Positions 48,801 to 61,700 of a DNA stretch of 64,000 nucleotides are shown in pieces (the stretch's first letter is position 1; each line of letters begins with the position of its first letter). The notes beneath the pieces were generated by a model. That model saw only the letters and a program-made list of their open reading frames with translations. It was not told where the DNA came from and searched no databases. The translations under genes were made by a program, and so were the position numbers. The DNA is from Allium sativum. Taxonomy: Eukaryota; Streptophyta; Magnoliopsida; Asparagales; Amaryllidaceae. The stretch spans positions 108,852,625 through 108,916,624 of the forward strand of contig CM060911.1 in the NCBI GenBank assembly GCA_030737875.1. Reading direction: 5' to 3'.

Positions 48801-51800
48801 AACTCTAATTGATTAACTATATTGGATTAGCTCTTACTCAATTAACTCTAATCGATTAACTCTAATTCGATTAACTCTAAACGATTAATTATATTGGATT
48901 AACTCTTACTCGATTAACTCTAATCGATTAACTCTAATTCGATTAACTCTAATCGATTAACTATATTGGATTAACTCTTTTTGATTAACTCCTTTAACTC
49001 TATTCGAACAAACTATATTTGATTAACACCTTTAACTCTATTCGAATAAACTATATTCGATTAACTCCTTTAACTCTATTCGAATAAACTCTATCCGGTT
49101 AACTCTTATTCGATTAACTAATATTCGACTAACTCTTATTCGAATAACTAATATTCGATTAACTCTCTTCGAATAACTAATATTCGATAACTCTCTTTCG
49201 AATAACCAATATTCGATTAACTCTCTTTCGAATAACCAATATTCGTTTAACTCTCTTTCGAATAACCAATATTCGTTTAACTCTCTTTCGAATAACCAAT
49301 ATTCGATAACTCTTTTTCGAATAACCAATATTCGATAACTCTTTTCGAATAACCAATATTCGATAACTCTTTTCGAATAAACTATATTTGATTAGTTCCT
49401 TTCGAATAAACTATATTCGATTACTCCTTTTTAATTAACTCTATTCAATTTACTCTAATCGATTAACTCAACCAATTAACTCTATTTGATTAATTCTAAT
49501 TCGATCAACTCCAATCAATTAACTCTATTCAACAACTCTAATCGATAACTCTAATTGATTTACTCTATTCGATTAACTCTAATCGATAAGTCTAATTGAT
49601 TAACACTATTCGGTTAACTCTAATTGATTAACACTATTCGATTAACTCTAATCGATAACTCTATTCAATTAACTCTATTCAATTAACTCTATCCTTTAAC
49701 TCTAATTGATAACACTTTTATATCTCGTTAATTCCCTTTTATAATCCTATTTATTTTCCAAATAAATATTCCTTTTATAATTTTATTTATTTAACAAATA
49801 AATATTTCCTTTTCAATTCCTTTTCAATCTATTTGTAAATGTTTTACAAATATTTCCTTTTTCTTATAATCTCCTTTGATTTTATAATTATTTTCTTTTA
49901 TAAAATATTTTTCCTTTTATATATAAAATCCATTGATTTTATATAAATAATTTATTTTCAAAATACACTTTGAAAACCCCCTTTTCTACATCCCAGTATT
50001 TCTTATGGTATTTAAAATACCAGATAACAATGATTGATATCATTCAAACACATATAATCAACAACGGATTATATATCACATCATATATTACAATATATGA
50101 AAATAACAGTATTATAAATATTGAGGAATCCAGTTGGATCCCTCCAACCTGTTTCCCTGCATCATAGATGTAAAACAATATAATAACATCGGTTTCATTT
50201 CAATATGAAATATTATGATAAACAGAATCATTGTTTGGTTAACGTTATATATATAACTATATCGATAATTTCAACCAATCAATTAGCAGTTCAACCAAAC
50301 AGTCAACACACAACAATCCATCATCATTTATCAGTTCTAAAAATACGTGATAAAAATATAAACTGATAGAGTTGGTGAGTTTTACTCACATTGGATAGTT
50401 ATTGTTAAATAACAATTAACAATCTTTTTTGATTCAGACGGACAATTTATTTTGCAATAAATTGTAATGGACTCCAACTCACTCCCAGTCAGTTCCATTT
50501 TGAAGCTCTCGTCCATACGATCCCAACTGATCTTGTTTCGCTGAATTCGGATCACGTATGACAAAGATATAAAGGTTACAAGTTATACACTATTTTTAAT
50601 AAAAATAAATTAAATTTAACTTTTATAAATGGGCTTAACTTTTGATCCACGGCCCATCTTCACTCATAAAAACCCTAACCCGTTAATTCAGCTTCTTCCC
50701 CAAATAATTATCGTGACTCTAGTTAACCACTTCAGATATGAACGCAACTTCCATCTCCAATTTCATCCTCCTTCCATGATTTTAAATCCAAACAAAAATC
50801 ATAATCAAGATCCTCTGCAAAAACCGCATCCATTCATCCCCATAGAATCAAACTCGAACTCATTTCCTCGACTTCGACGCGACAGCCTCAACCGCGACAA
50901 GGTGATGTTGCACCCCCATAAACCCCATCTCACTGCATATAAAAAAAATCCAGATGCTCCTTCATCGTAGCAAACCATTTCAACAACCCCGAGGCCATTC
51001 GTTGATCATATGGAGCAAAAGGCGGAACCCTGGCCGACCTGTTACCAAACCAGTGAACCCAAAATGCTTCGATCTCAGTGAAACCCATATGAAACTGAAG
51101 AACAACATCCCAGGAAATCGAATATAAAGATCTATTGATTTGTAGAATTTTAAAGGAATTTGTTTTGATTTTTCTTGTTCTCGTTTTTAGTTGGAAAACA
51201 AAGAAGAAGTGGCGGCTCATATTTTTGACTGCGGAATGAAATTTTCTAGGTTAGAGGATATTGAGGAGTATTTATAGATAGTTTAGATATTTTTATATTC
51301 CGTTATTTAATTAATTTTTATTCCAATGTTGATTGTATTGTTGTTTAAAAATTCGTGTGATCACCTACAACATCCAAAAATCACGAAAATGGACATGCAG
51401 CTATAGTTCGACATTATGGACCCAACGAAACTTGTTTCATCGAATTCCGACTTCATTTGCTCACACAACGTATTTTTAACTATCAAAATATCGATTTTTT
51501 TTCACATTAAAAATCCGTATGACCACACACTGACTCCAAAATTCTCGAAAGTTTGAATCTAATAATAATTTGATATTACGGATCCAACAAAATTAGTTTC
51601 GTCGAAAACGGAGGTCGTTTGCAAAACTGGTTATTTTTAAAGCTCTAAATAACTCATTTAAATATATAAATATGTTTAAAAATAATTAAATTAAATATTT
51701 AAAAATAAATTTTATCGTATATATTCATAATAGAATATCATACAGCTCCAATGGGATTTATAACCCGATATTTCAAAGTTCTCAGTTATATCGATATTCG

Positions 51801-52344
51801 ATTTATATTTAAATCCTTTTTAAAATATAAATAAATCATTATAAATTTTAAAAGAATTCCATAACGACTTTTCTAAAATTTTATTTGGACATAAATCAAA
51901 ATCTACACAATGAAATCCCGATTTTTCTCTTCCATTAGAAAAATATACTTCACGAGCTCCTAACGTTTCTTGTTTCACAGAAATCCGGCTTAAAACAGAT
52001 TCTATATATTCAATTGAAGTTCGAATCGCCAAGTAGCAAACTGTCGCGCCATTTCGAGCTCGATTATATTTATAATATAATTTATACGCTCAACCATCGT
52101 TAATTAAATACATTCTTTATCGTAATTCAATTTCAAACTGAATTATATATTTTGAATAGTCCAATTCACAAAATATTGCCATTTCAGCTAATTTTGATTA
52201 TTTCAAAATTTAGATATATTATTCTATTATTTAATCTAATTAAATATTCAATATTATTTAATTAAACAACTTTTAAACTACAAAATCATTATTTTAAATA
52301 ATTAAATTAATTAATTATTCGATCGAAAAATACGAGTCGTTACA
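45828..52344 (-). mobile_element. F 3' LTR (6517 bp)
   Basis: Contents by plus-strand position: paired stem-loops (46209-46259), moderately GC-balanced unique sequence (46500-47300), a TA run (47331-47350), unique sequence to 47930, the satellite-like array (47940-49710), AT-rich sequence (49740-49960), unique sequence with small non-conserved frames (50600-51240), and U3 repeats with the GACGAAACTA motif (about 51380-51640). It ends next to the polypurine tract at 52345. Confidence 0.93.
47940..49710 (-). repeat. Satellite-like array inside F 3' LTR
   Basis: Flanks of the array are TTCGAATAAACTATATTCGA-type units (about 26 bp). The centre is built from a 14-bp motif close to CTCTAATCGATTAA, grouped into a higher-order unit of roughly 70 bp marked by TATATTGGATTAACTC. 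I see about ten such marks between 48280 and 48970. Confidence 0.9.
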
Positions 52345-53149
52345 TTCTTCCCCCCTTAAAATAATTTCGTCCTCAAAATTGCTAAGGTAGAAAACAAACC
52401 CTATTGATTGGGTTAAAAATTATTTGGCTTACTTATTAACTTTAGATTCAATTGAACCAATTGATTTCAATTAAAATATGAACTCATTCTTATTAACAAA
52501 AATTTTCAAAAGTCTTGAAATTTTTCTAACACCCGAAATTTTTGAAAAAATTTGCCAGCACCTCCTTTGTATTGGTATATTTGTACAACTACAACTCGCC
52601 TCTCTAGGCCTTCTCCAACCCAAAAGAAAATCAAACAGCCAAGCGGCTTGCTAAACAGGCTCAAAAATCTATTGCTTACACTAAATATAAACTTGTACCT
52701 TTTGTCGGGCATATCAACTTTATCACTTTCACCTGTTATCAATCCAACATATGTCATCTCAACCAATTTCCAATCAATATCTGTTCAACACAGCTATGCG
52801 CTTATATCCAAGCCAAATTCCTTTTTAACTCAAGTTTCATTCTTGATTCTAAACTCATAATCCATTAATCGAGTTCCATTTCAAATTCCTATCTCCCAAT
52901 ACAATTGTATTTGATATCATTCTAATATAATTCAAATTCAATTACCACTTAACTGATTTCAATTCAATTCCAGCTCGGTTTCACAAATTTCTATTTAAAT
53001 TTGTTTTTAATTCGAACAATCTCTTCCTGGGAGTTTTAAACAACTTACCTTTTTCCAAAACAAAAATCAAATATTCGCTTTTGAAATCAAAACAATTCAA
53101 AAACAATATCTTGGTAGTAATCCATCACTTACAAACTCGAAAATGAACA

Positions 53150-53174
53150 CCGATGATGTCATGATCATAATCGG
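53150..53174 (-). other. Palindromic stem-loop in F internal region
   Basis: On the minus strand, arms CCGAT and ATCGG enclose a core containing TCATGA. The second pair of the arm is C-G here and T-A in A and B (CTGAT/ATCAG), a compensatory change that keeps pairing. Confidence 0.55.
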
Positions 53175-53834
53175 AATCTATTTTCCAGCGATCGAAGTGA
53201 GTTCAATACTATATCACTTTTCAAAACCCATATTCAAATACTTCCATTTTAAAATACATTTCAAAATACCATTCAAAATGCTTGAACAACAATTTAAAAT
53301 CTCCCAGGATTTTAAAATTCCCATATACTTAATCCCAATCCATTTATAAACACCTTTCATGTTTTTCGAAATTTTAATTCAAATTCTGATTTTAATTCAG
53401 ATTTAATTCATCTGATTTCATATACTTCACTTATAGGAATTCTAATTGGTTATTTACATAACCGTTTAATTCATAATCTCACTTGATTATAATAACAACC
53501 AATATATCCAATATATTATAATCATTCCAATATAAATCCTTTATATCAAAAAAATAAATTTGGGTAAACTTATTTTGTTTACCCTTTTTTCAAAACATAC
53601 AATGTCGGTTCATCGTATTCGAGTGTTTATAAATCCCTACCGATACAGTGGATCAAACTGATCAACCAGAATCCATAAAAAACTCAACCAATAAATCTCC
53701 ACAATATAAAACCATTTTTTATATCAAATAACAAATACGTGCTCATATATATACACTCAAACTCAATCTAGGGTTTTACTAACCCTATCTCTACCGAGCC
53801 ACGCAACAGAGCCAAGGTAATAACTTAACCTTAA

Positions 53835-53846
53835 GCTCTGATACCA
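53835..53846 (-). other. Primer-binding site of F
   Basis: GCTCTGATACCA on the plus strand, so TGGTATCAGAGC on the element strand, one base from the 5' LTR. Confidence 0.93.
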
Positions 53847-53847
53847 C

Positions 53848-55344
53848 TGTAACGACCCGGGGATTTCGAGATCCTGGATATTGGCATACAACACTATGTC
53901 GACTATTCAAGCATCGGAAACACCGGATAGTCCATGAAAGAAATTAGAGGGTGAGGACAGATAAGATAGAAACTTAGAATAGAAGAAGAAGAAGAAGAAC
54001 ACACAACATCAGAGTAACACGAATCTCACAGCGGAACGAAAAACATATAATAGATAACATATCTTTGAAATAAAATCAGTATATGTATACAATAACATTA
54101 TCAGAGTACAACACTTACAACACAGCGGAATAAACAATAGCTATATAATCCTGAAGCCTCCTGCTCCAAGCTCTCCAAGTATATCTATAAAATCCTGACT
54201 ACTTGACTGCCCGTACAAAATTGGGCACCTAAGAGTTTAGGGAAAACAAAACAAAATAAACTCTAGGTCAGTCATGGGACTAGTGTGAGTAAAACAATTT
54301 AAAATAGTTTGAGCAATAAAACGATATCTCATAAGAACATGCCGTATAACGGAACGATTTTTTCCCTTATGAGAATCCAAAATAATCTTTATATCAAAAT
54401 TCTTTTGATATTATATTAGTGTCTATCAATCACAATATAATAATCATCTAAAAGAAATGCTTTCATCTCAGGTTCTACATACATAGTATACAATCAAAAC
54501 TGTGTGCACTTATTGGGTAATGGATTTCCAACTATGATAAGGTATGGAACCACCTTCCGATAGTGCGCCTCTAGAGAGGAATACACTGGGTTCTAATCTT
54601 GCAACCCGGCCACACATGACCGACCACTCATTTCGCTTGAGTGTATCGAATGTATATCACCAACGGTAGGGATCAGAAACCGTTTCACGAATGGGAAAAC
54701 ATCCAATAGATTAAAGAATGAAATGAATATCTCTAGATAGGTCATAATACACCCTACTTGGTAGCCAACCACTTAGCCATGCTGCCTGCCCGATTTTTGT
54801 CATTTCCCAGTTGTGAGGCTAGAGGCCACGCTTATCTTTGACAGATCACACAATTATTCACTTTGAATGTCAGGTCGTCATACCCGCCAAATCACAAATT
54901 GAATTCCCCAAAAATACAACGGGATACATCTAAGAGAAACGAATTCCTCCGCCATCAAACGTACATGCGTTTGAAGAGATCAACTTACGTGATCCATTAA
55001 ATATACTCTGTCAGACATCCTTCCATACAGGTTGTTCTGGGACTGGACAAACTGAAGGCACTATTCTATAAATAGGACAGCCCGTGCATAACTCCGTCTT
55101 CAATTATCTTCATCATATTTGATCGCAACACTAATGCCCTTACAGAGTGGTTTTCAGATAATGAATCTGATCCCGGTCTCTCCGTATTGACAACGGAAAA
55201 ATGGTCAAAAACTTCGATAGTCGGTGAGTTAATTATCAAAGAAAAACACGTGTGCAAACAACGATATTATTTCCAGATGGAAATTCTATCGATCAATCAT
55301 CATTTATCTCTTAAATTAATTTATTCATTCTCCATTTCCTGTTT

Positions 55345-55381
<37 letters not shown>

Positions 55382-58300
55382 TTCTATTTTTCTAAATTTA
55401 GAAAATATACGATATTAATCATTGGAGAACATTTCCATGTTTACTTCCCTTTCTTATTTTCTATATTAGAAAACATTTCTGATTCTTATTTGGAAAACAT
55501 TTCCAAAACTCTTCCATTGGATTTAAACAGATGTTTAATTAAAACATCGTGATGCCAACTCAACCCATTACCTTCATTAACTAAATTCACTTAGCCAACC
55601 TTCACTATCGAACCTTAACCATTCCTTAGTTAAAAACGAAGTCAATCAAGTTAGGGTATAATTACCTCTCAGACCTTAACTGAACATCATTTCTAACTTC
55701 GAAATAGACAAAGTTCACCATCTAAATCTTTAACAACTTCCTTACGAAATTCTCGGATTCTATTTATGAGTCCACTTCTTTATTGAAAACACTGATTATA
55801 ACTATAGCGTTATAATCCTTACTTCTGAAATATCTAACTTCAAAATATAACTTTTATTCCTTAATTTAACTAAATAACTAAATAGGCAATTTATAAATAA
55901 ATCATTAAATCTTGATTGAAAACGGAAAGTGAATAGTACTTTCCCGAATTCGATATAATCGAATTTCAACGTATAACTCTCTTTCGAATAAATTATATTC
56001 GATAACTCCTTTCGAATAACTCTATTCGATAACTCTTTCCTTCGAATAAACTATATTCGATAATCTTTCTTCGAATAAACTATACTCGATAATCTTTCTT
56101 CGAATAAACTATATTCGATAATCTTTCTTCAAATAACTATATTCGATAATCTTTCTTCGAATAAACTATATTCGATAATCTTTCTCCTTCAAATAAAATA
56201 TATTCGATTAACTCCTTTTGAATAACTATATTCGATTAGCTCCTTTCCATTAACTCTACCTCGATTAACTCTAATCGATTAACTATATTGGATTAACTCT
56301 AATTGATTAACTCTAATTCGTTTAACTCTAATCGATTAACTATATTGGGTTAACTCTTACTCGATTAACTCTAATTCGATTAAACTCTAATCGATTAACT
56401 ATATTGGATTAACTCTTACTCGATTTAATCTAATCGATTAACACTAATTCGATTAACTCTAATCGACTAACTATATTGGATTAACTCTTACACGATTAAC
56501 TCTAATCGATTAACTCTAGTTTGATTAACTCTAATCGATTAACTATATTGGATTAACTCTTACTCGATTAACTCTAATCGATTAACTCTAATTCGATTAA
56601 CTCTAATCGATTAACTATATTGGATTAACTCTTACTCGATTAACTCTAATTGATTAACTCTAATTCGATTAACTCCAATCGATTAACTATATTGGATTAA
56701 ATCTTACTTGATTAACTCTAATCGATTAACTCTTATTCGATTAACTCTAATCGGTTAACTATATTGGATTAACTCTTTTTGATTAACTCCTTTAACTCTA
56801 TTCGAATAAACTATATTCAATTAACTCCTTTAAATCTATTTGAGTAAACTATATTCTATTAACTCCTTTAACTCTATTCGAATAAACTCTATTCGATTAA
56901 CTCTTATTCGATTAACTAATATTCGACTAACTCTTATTCGAACAACTAATATCCGATTAACTCTCTTCGAATAACTATTCTTCGATAACTCTCTTTCGAA
57001 TAACCAATATTCGATTAACTCTCTTTCAAATAACCAATATTCGATTAAATCTCTTTCGAATAACCAATATTCGATTAACTCTCTTTCGAGTAGCCAATGT
57101 TCGATAACTCTTTTTCAAATAACCAATATTTGATAACTCTTTTCGAACAACCAATATTCGATAACTCTTTTCGAATAAACTATATTCGATTAATTCCTTT
57201 CGAATAAACTATATTCGATTACTCCTTTTTAATTAACTCTATTCGATTTACTCTAATCGATTAACTCTATCATTAACTCTATTTGATTAATTCTATTTCG
57301 ATCAACTCTATTCAATTAACTCTATTCAATAACTCTGATTGATTACTCTAATTGATTTACTCTATTCGATTAACTCTAATCGATAAGTCTATTCAATTAA
57401 CACTAATCGATAACTCTAATTGATTAACACTATTCGATTAACTCTAATCGATAACTCTATTCAATTAACTCTATCCTTTAACTCTAATGATAACTCTTTT
57501 ATATCTCCTTAGTTCCCCTTTATAATCCTATTTATTTTCCAAATAAATATTCCTTTTATAATTTTATTTATTTAACAAATAAATATTTCCTTTTCAATTC
57601 CTTTTCAATTCTATTTGTAAATGTTTTACAAATATTTCCTTTTTCTTATAATCTCCTTTGATTTTATAATTATTTTCTTTTATAAAATCCTTTTACTTTT
57701 ATATATAAAATCCATTGATTTTATATAAATAATTTATTTTCAAAATACACTTTGAAAATCCCCTTTTCTACATCCCAGTATTTCTTACAGTGTTTACCAG
57801 ATAACAATGATCGATATCATTCAAACACACATAACCAACAACAGATTATATATCACATCATATATTACAATATATGAAAAGAACAGTATTATAAATACTG
57901 AGGAATCCAGTTGGATCCCTCCAACCTGTTTCCCTGCATCACAAATGTTAAACAATATAATAACATCAGTTTCATTTCAATATGAAATATTCTGATAAAC
58001 AGAAACAATATTTGATTAACGATATATATATAATTATATCGATAATTTCAACCAATCAATTAGCTGTTCAACCAAACAGTCAACACACAGCAATCCATCA
58101 TCATTTATTAGTTTTAAAAATACGTTATAAAAATATATATTGATAGAGTTGGTGAGTTTTACTCATATTGGATAGTTATCGTTAAATAACGATTAACCAT
58201 CTTTTTGATTCAAACGGACAATTTTTGCAATAAATTGTAATGGGCTCCAACTCACTCCCAATCAGTTCCATTTTGAAGCTCTCGTCCATACGATCCCAAG

Positions 58301-60116
58301 GATCTTATTTCGCTGAATTCGGATCACGTATGAAAAAGATATAAAGGTTACAAGTTATACACTATTTTTAATAAAAATAAATTAAATTCCATTTTTATAA
58401 ATGGGCTTAACTTTTGATCCACGACCCATCTTCACTCATAAAAACCCCGACCCGTTAATTCAGCTTCTTCGCCAAATAATTATCGCGACTTCAGTTAACC
58501 ACTTCAGACATGAATGCAACTTCCATCTTCAATTTCATCCTCCTTCCATGATTTTAAATCCAAACAAAAATCACAATCAAGATCCTCTGCAAAAACCGCA
58601 TCCATTCATCCCCATAGAATCAAACTCGAACTCCTTTCCTCGACTTCGACGCGACAGCCTCAACCGCGACAAGGTGATGTCGCACCTCCTTAAACCCCAT
58701 CACACTCTATATAAATACAAATCTAGATGCTCCTTCATCATAGCAAAACATTTCAACAACCCTGAGGCCTATCGTTGATCATATGGAGCAAAAGGCGGAA
58801 TCCTAGCCGACCTGTTACCAAACCAGCGAACCCAAAATGCTTCGATCTCAGCGAAACCCATATGAAACTGAAGAACAACATCCCAGGAACTCGAATATAA
58901 AGGTTTATTGATTTGTAGAATTTTAAAGGAATTTGTTTTGCTTTTTCTTGTTCTCTTTTTTAGTTGGAAAACAAAGAAGAAGTGGTGGCTCATGTTTTTT
59001 ACTACGGAATGAAATTTTGTAGGTTAGAGGACGTTGAGGTGTATTTATAGATAATTTAGATATTTTTATATTCCATTATTTATTTAATTTTTATTCCAAC
59101 GCTGATTATATTGCTGTTTAAAAATTCGTGTGATTACCTACAACATCCAAAAATCACGAAAATGGACATTAGCTACAGTTCGACATTACGGACCCAACGA
59201 AACTGGTTTCGTCGAATTCCGACTTCGTTTGCTCATACATCGTATTTTTAACTGTCAAAATATCGACTGTTTTTCACATTAAAAATCCATACGGCCACAC
59301 ACTGACTCCAAAAATCACAAAAGTTGGAATCTAATAATAATTTGATATTACGGATCCAACAAAATTAGTTTCGTCGAAAACGGAGGTCGTTTGCAAAACT
59401 GGCTATTTTTAAAGCTTTAAATAACCCATTTAAATATATAAATATATTTAAAAATAATTAAATTAAATATTTAAAAATAAATATTATCGTATATATTCAT
59501 AATAGAACATCATATAGCTCCAATGGGATTTATAACTCGATATTTCAAAGTTCTCAGTTATATCGATATTCGATTTATATTTAAATCCTTTTTAAAATAT
59601 AAATAAATCATTATAAATTTTAAAGGAATTCCATACCAACTTTTCTAAAATTTTATTTGGACATAAATCAAAATCTACACAATGAAATCCCGATTTTTCT
59701 CTTCCATTAGAAAAATATACTTCCCCAGCTCCTAACGTTTCGTGTTTCACAGAAATCCGGCTTAAAACAGATTCTGTATATTCAATTGAAGTTCGAATCG
59801 CCAAATATCGAATTGCCGCACCATTTCGAGCTCGATTATATTTATAATATAATTTATACGCTCAACCATCGTTAATTAAATACATTCGTTATCATAATTC
59901 AATTTCAAACTGAATTATATATTTTGAATAATCCAATTCACAAAATATTGCCATTTCAGCTAATTCTGATTATTTCAGAATTTAAATATATTATTCTATT
60001 ATTTAATCTAATTAAATATTCAATATTATTTAATTAAACATCCTTTAAATTACTAAACCATTATTTTAAATAATTAAATTAATTAATTATTCGACCGAAA
60101 AATACGAGTCGTTACA
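53848..60116 (-). mobile_element. F 5' LTR (6269 bp)
   Basis: Same order of parts as the other F LTR: stem-loops (54233-54282), TA run (about 55348-55377, longer here), array (55960-57490), AT-rich tract (57500-57770), unique sequence (58390-59040), U3 repeats (about 59160-59410). It ends GAGTCGTTACA at 60116, followed by TSD GTTCT. Confidence 0.93.
55960..57490 (-). repeat. Satellite-like array inside F 5' LTR
   Basis: Same composition as 47940-49710, but shorter: I count about eight TATATTGG marks. Loss or gain of higher-order units explains most of the 248-bp difference between the two F LTRs. Confidence 0.9.
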
Positions 60117-61264
60117 GTTCTTCTCATGAACTCTTAGTTGTCTACCCTCATAACGTGCTAACTTTTCTTCTAGCATTAGAACCGCACCAAGCCCTGCACC
60201 ACATGCATCAGTGTATATTGTAAACACTTTGTTTCCATCGGGCAAGGTCAAGATTGGGGATGTTGTCAGAGCCCTCTTCAATCGTTGGAAAGCAATATCA
60301 CAATCCATATCCCATGAAAATGCCAAATTCTTCTTCGTTGGCCTGGTGAGTGGGGCTGATATCTTTGCGAAGACCTTAATGAACTTCCTATAATAGCCTG
60401 CCAATCCAAGAAAACTTCTCACCTCCATTGCATTCTTTGGGATCTGCCAATCCAGAAATGCAACCACCTTTTTGGGATCTACTGATATCCCCTCTTTAGA
60501 AACCACATGCCCTAGGAGCCTCACCTCTTTTCTCCAAAAATGGCATTTGGAGAACTTTTCCTTAAGCTGATGCGCATAGAGAGTTTTCAAAACTTCTCTC
60601 AAATGTTGGGCATACTCTTCCTCGCTCTTAGAGAAGATCAAGATATCATCAATAAATATTATGACAAATTTATTTAGAAACTCCCGAAACACCATACTCA
60701 TCAGATCAACAAAATAGGCGGGTGCATTCGTCAACCCAAAAAGCATAACGAGCCATTCAAAGAAACCATCTGGAGTCCTAAAAGCGGTCTTATCTATACT
60801 GTCATTGGCCACCCTCAACTGATGAAACCCCATGGCCAAGTCTAACTGAGAGAATACTGATGCACCAACAAGCTGGTCAAACAGATCATCTATCCTTGGG
60901 AGTGGGTGCCTGTTCTTCTTAGTGAATTTGTTTAACTCTCTATAGTCTACACATAAGCGAAGTGAACCATCCTCCTTAGTTGCGATTACCATCGGAGCAC
61001 CCCATTCAGATATGCTTCGCCTAATAAACCCTTTTTAAGTAGCTCCACTACTTTCTTACTAAGCTCTCTCCTTTCTCTTGGAGCCATGTGGCACAAAAGT
61101 AATGAAACTGGCTTTGCATTGTCCACCAAATATATACGGAAATCGATCTCGCACCTCGGAGGTAAGCCCCGTAATTCATCAAAAACATCAGGATAGTCAC
61201 GGACTAATGGTACAGATCGTTGATCATCGATAGATTCATCAAAAGACTCTAGGAAACTAAGCAT
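60117..61264 (-). pseudogene. Element E, reverse transcriptase and start of RNase H
   Basis: Minus-strand reading gives the end of the protease-RT linker (REYPDVF-like, MAPRERRELSKK) and then RT. The catalytic [11 protein letters not shown] motif is present, with downstream [21 protein letters not shown] and [11 protein letters not shown], and RNase H begins with [15 protein letters not shown]. The frame is broken near 61029: one frame ends in garbled residues at 60986 and the correct frame resumes by 60992. The reading stops at the F insertion inside RNase H, just after VHEKN, and continues at 45827. Close to C in sequence, and the same clade. Confidence 0.93.
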
Positions 61265-61700
61265 AACAGATCCTTGCTGGTCACAAGAAATCTCGAGGGT
61301 CCTCCCATGGCAATCAAAAGTCTAACGACCCTCCTCTTATAATCCAGAATGGCACCATACATGGCTAGCCAATCCATCCCTAGAATCGGACCATAGCCCA
61401 TAAAACCAAGTGCATATGCATCTCACTCAAATTCGACACCTAACAAAGATATTCTCAAACCCTGACGAATGATGGACAAATGAGCCGAACCACCAATGGG
61501 TTTGAGACAACAACGGGATCCACTACCATACTAGTATTTAGGTGCAGAGACTCAACCACAGAACTATATATAAATGAATGTGAAGCGCCGGAATCAAAAA
61601 GAGTTTTAATAGGATGACTAGAAAGAGAAATCATACATTCCACGTAAACTTTCCTACCTCTGTCTGGAGCGTTGGTCGCGAGAGCATTCACCTGCCCTCC
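61265..61700 (-). pseudogene. Element E, protease segment
   Basis: An aspartic protease with the active-site motif [12 protein letters not shown] (about 61605), followed by GYGPILGMDWLA near 61380. The frame shifts near 61500, leaving the second half in another frame, and a stop codon follows. Same placement between zinc knuckles and RT as in C. Confidence 0.9.

Larger units (their letters stand above)
52345..53847 (-). other. F internal region (1503 bp, no gag-pol)
   Basis: Minus strand order: primer-binding site TGGTATCAGAGC (53846-53835), AT-rich sequence, palindromic stem-loop (53174-53150), CCCGACAAAAGGTACAAG block (about 52711-52692), CAAGCCGCTTGGCTG block (about 52651-52637), GGAGGTGCTGGC...GGGTGTTAG block (52566-52526), TTTTGAGGACGAAATT and the polypurine tract (TTTTAAGGGGGGAAGAA, about 52361-52345). 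The last three blocks match A and B in the same order. An 86-codon frame (52766-52506) covers them, but the equivalent frames in A and B have stops. Confidence 0.9.
45828..60116 (-). mobile_element. Element F: non-autonomous giant-LTR retrotransposon
   Basis: Minus-strand element of 14.3 kb bounded by a perfect TSD GTTCT (45823-45827 and 60117-60121). 5' LTR 60116-53848 (6269 bp), internal 53847-52345 (1503 bp), 3' LTR 52344-45828 (6517 bp). The LTRs start TGTAACGACTCG and end GGGTCGTTACA. The family is related to A/B/D (shared U3 motif, shared stem-loops near the LTR 3' end, shared internal blocks) but clearly diverged. No gag or pol is encoded. LTRs differ by many substitutions and by array length, so F is older than A and C. 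It interrupts the RNase H of E. Confidence 0.95.

Noticed and set aside
49038..49328. A 96-codon frame with a repeating EYWLFEREL peptide
   Set aside because: It is the F satellite-like array read in one frame. The other F LTR does not keep it open, and there is no promoter or domain.
47940..49710. Possible CRISPR-like or centromeric array
   Set aside because: No unique spacers between the units, and the same array sits in both F LTRs, so it is part of the element.
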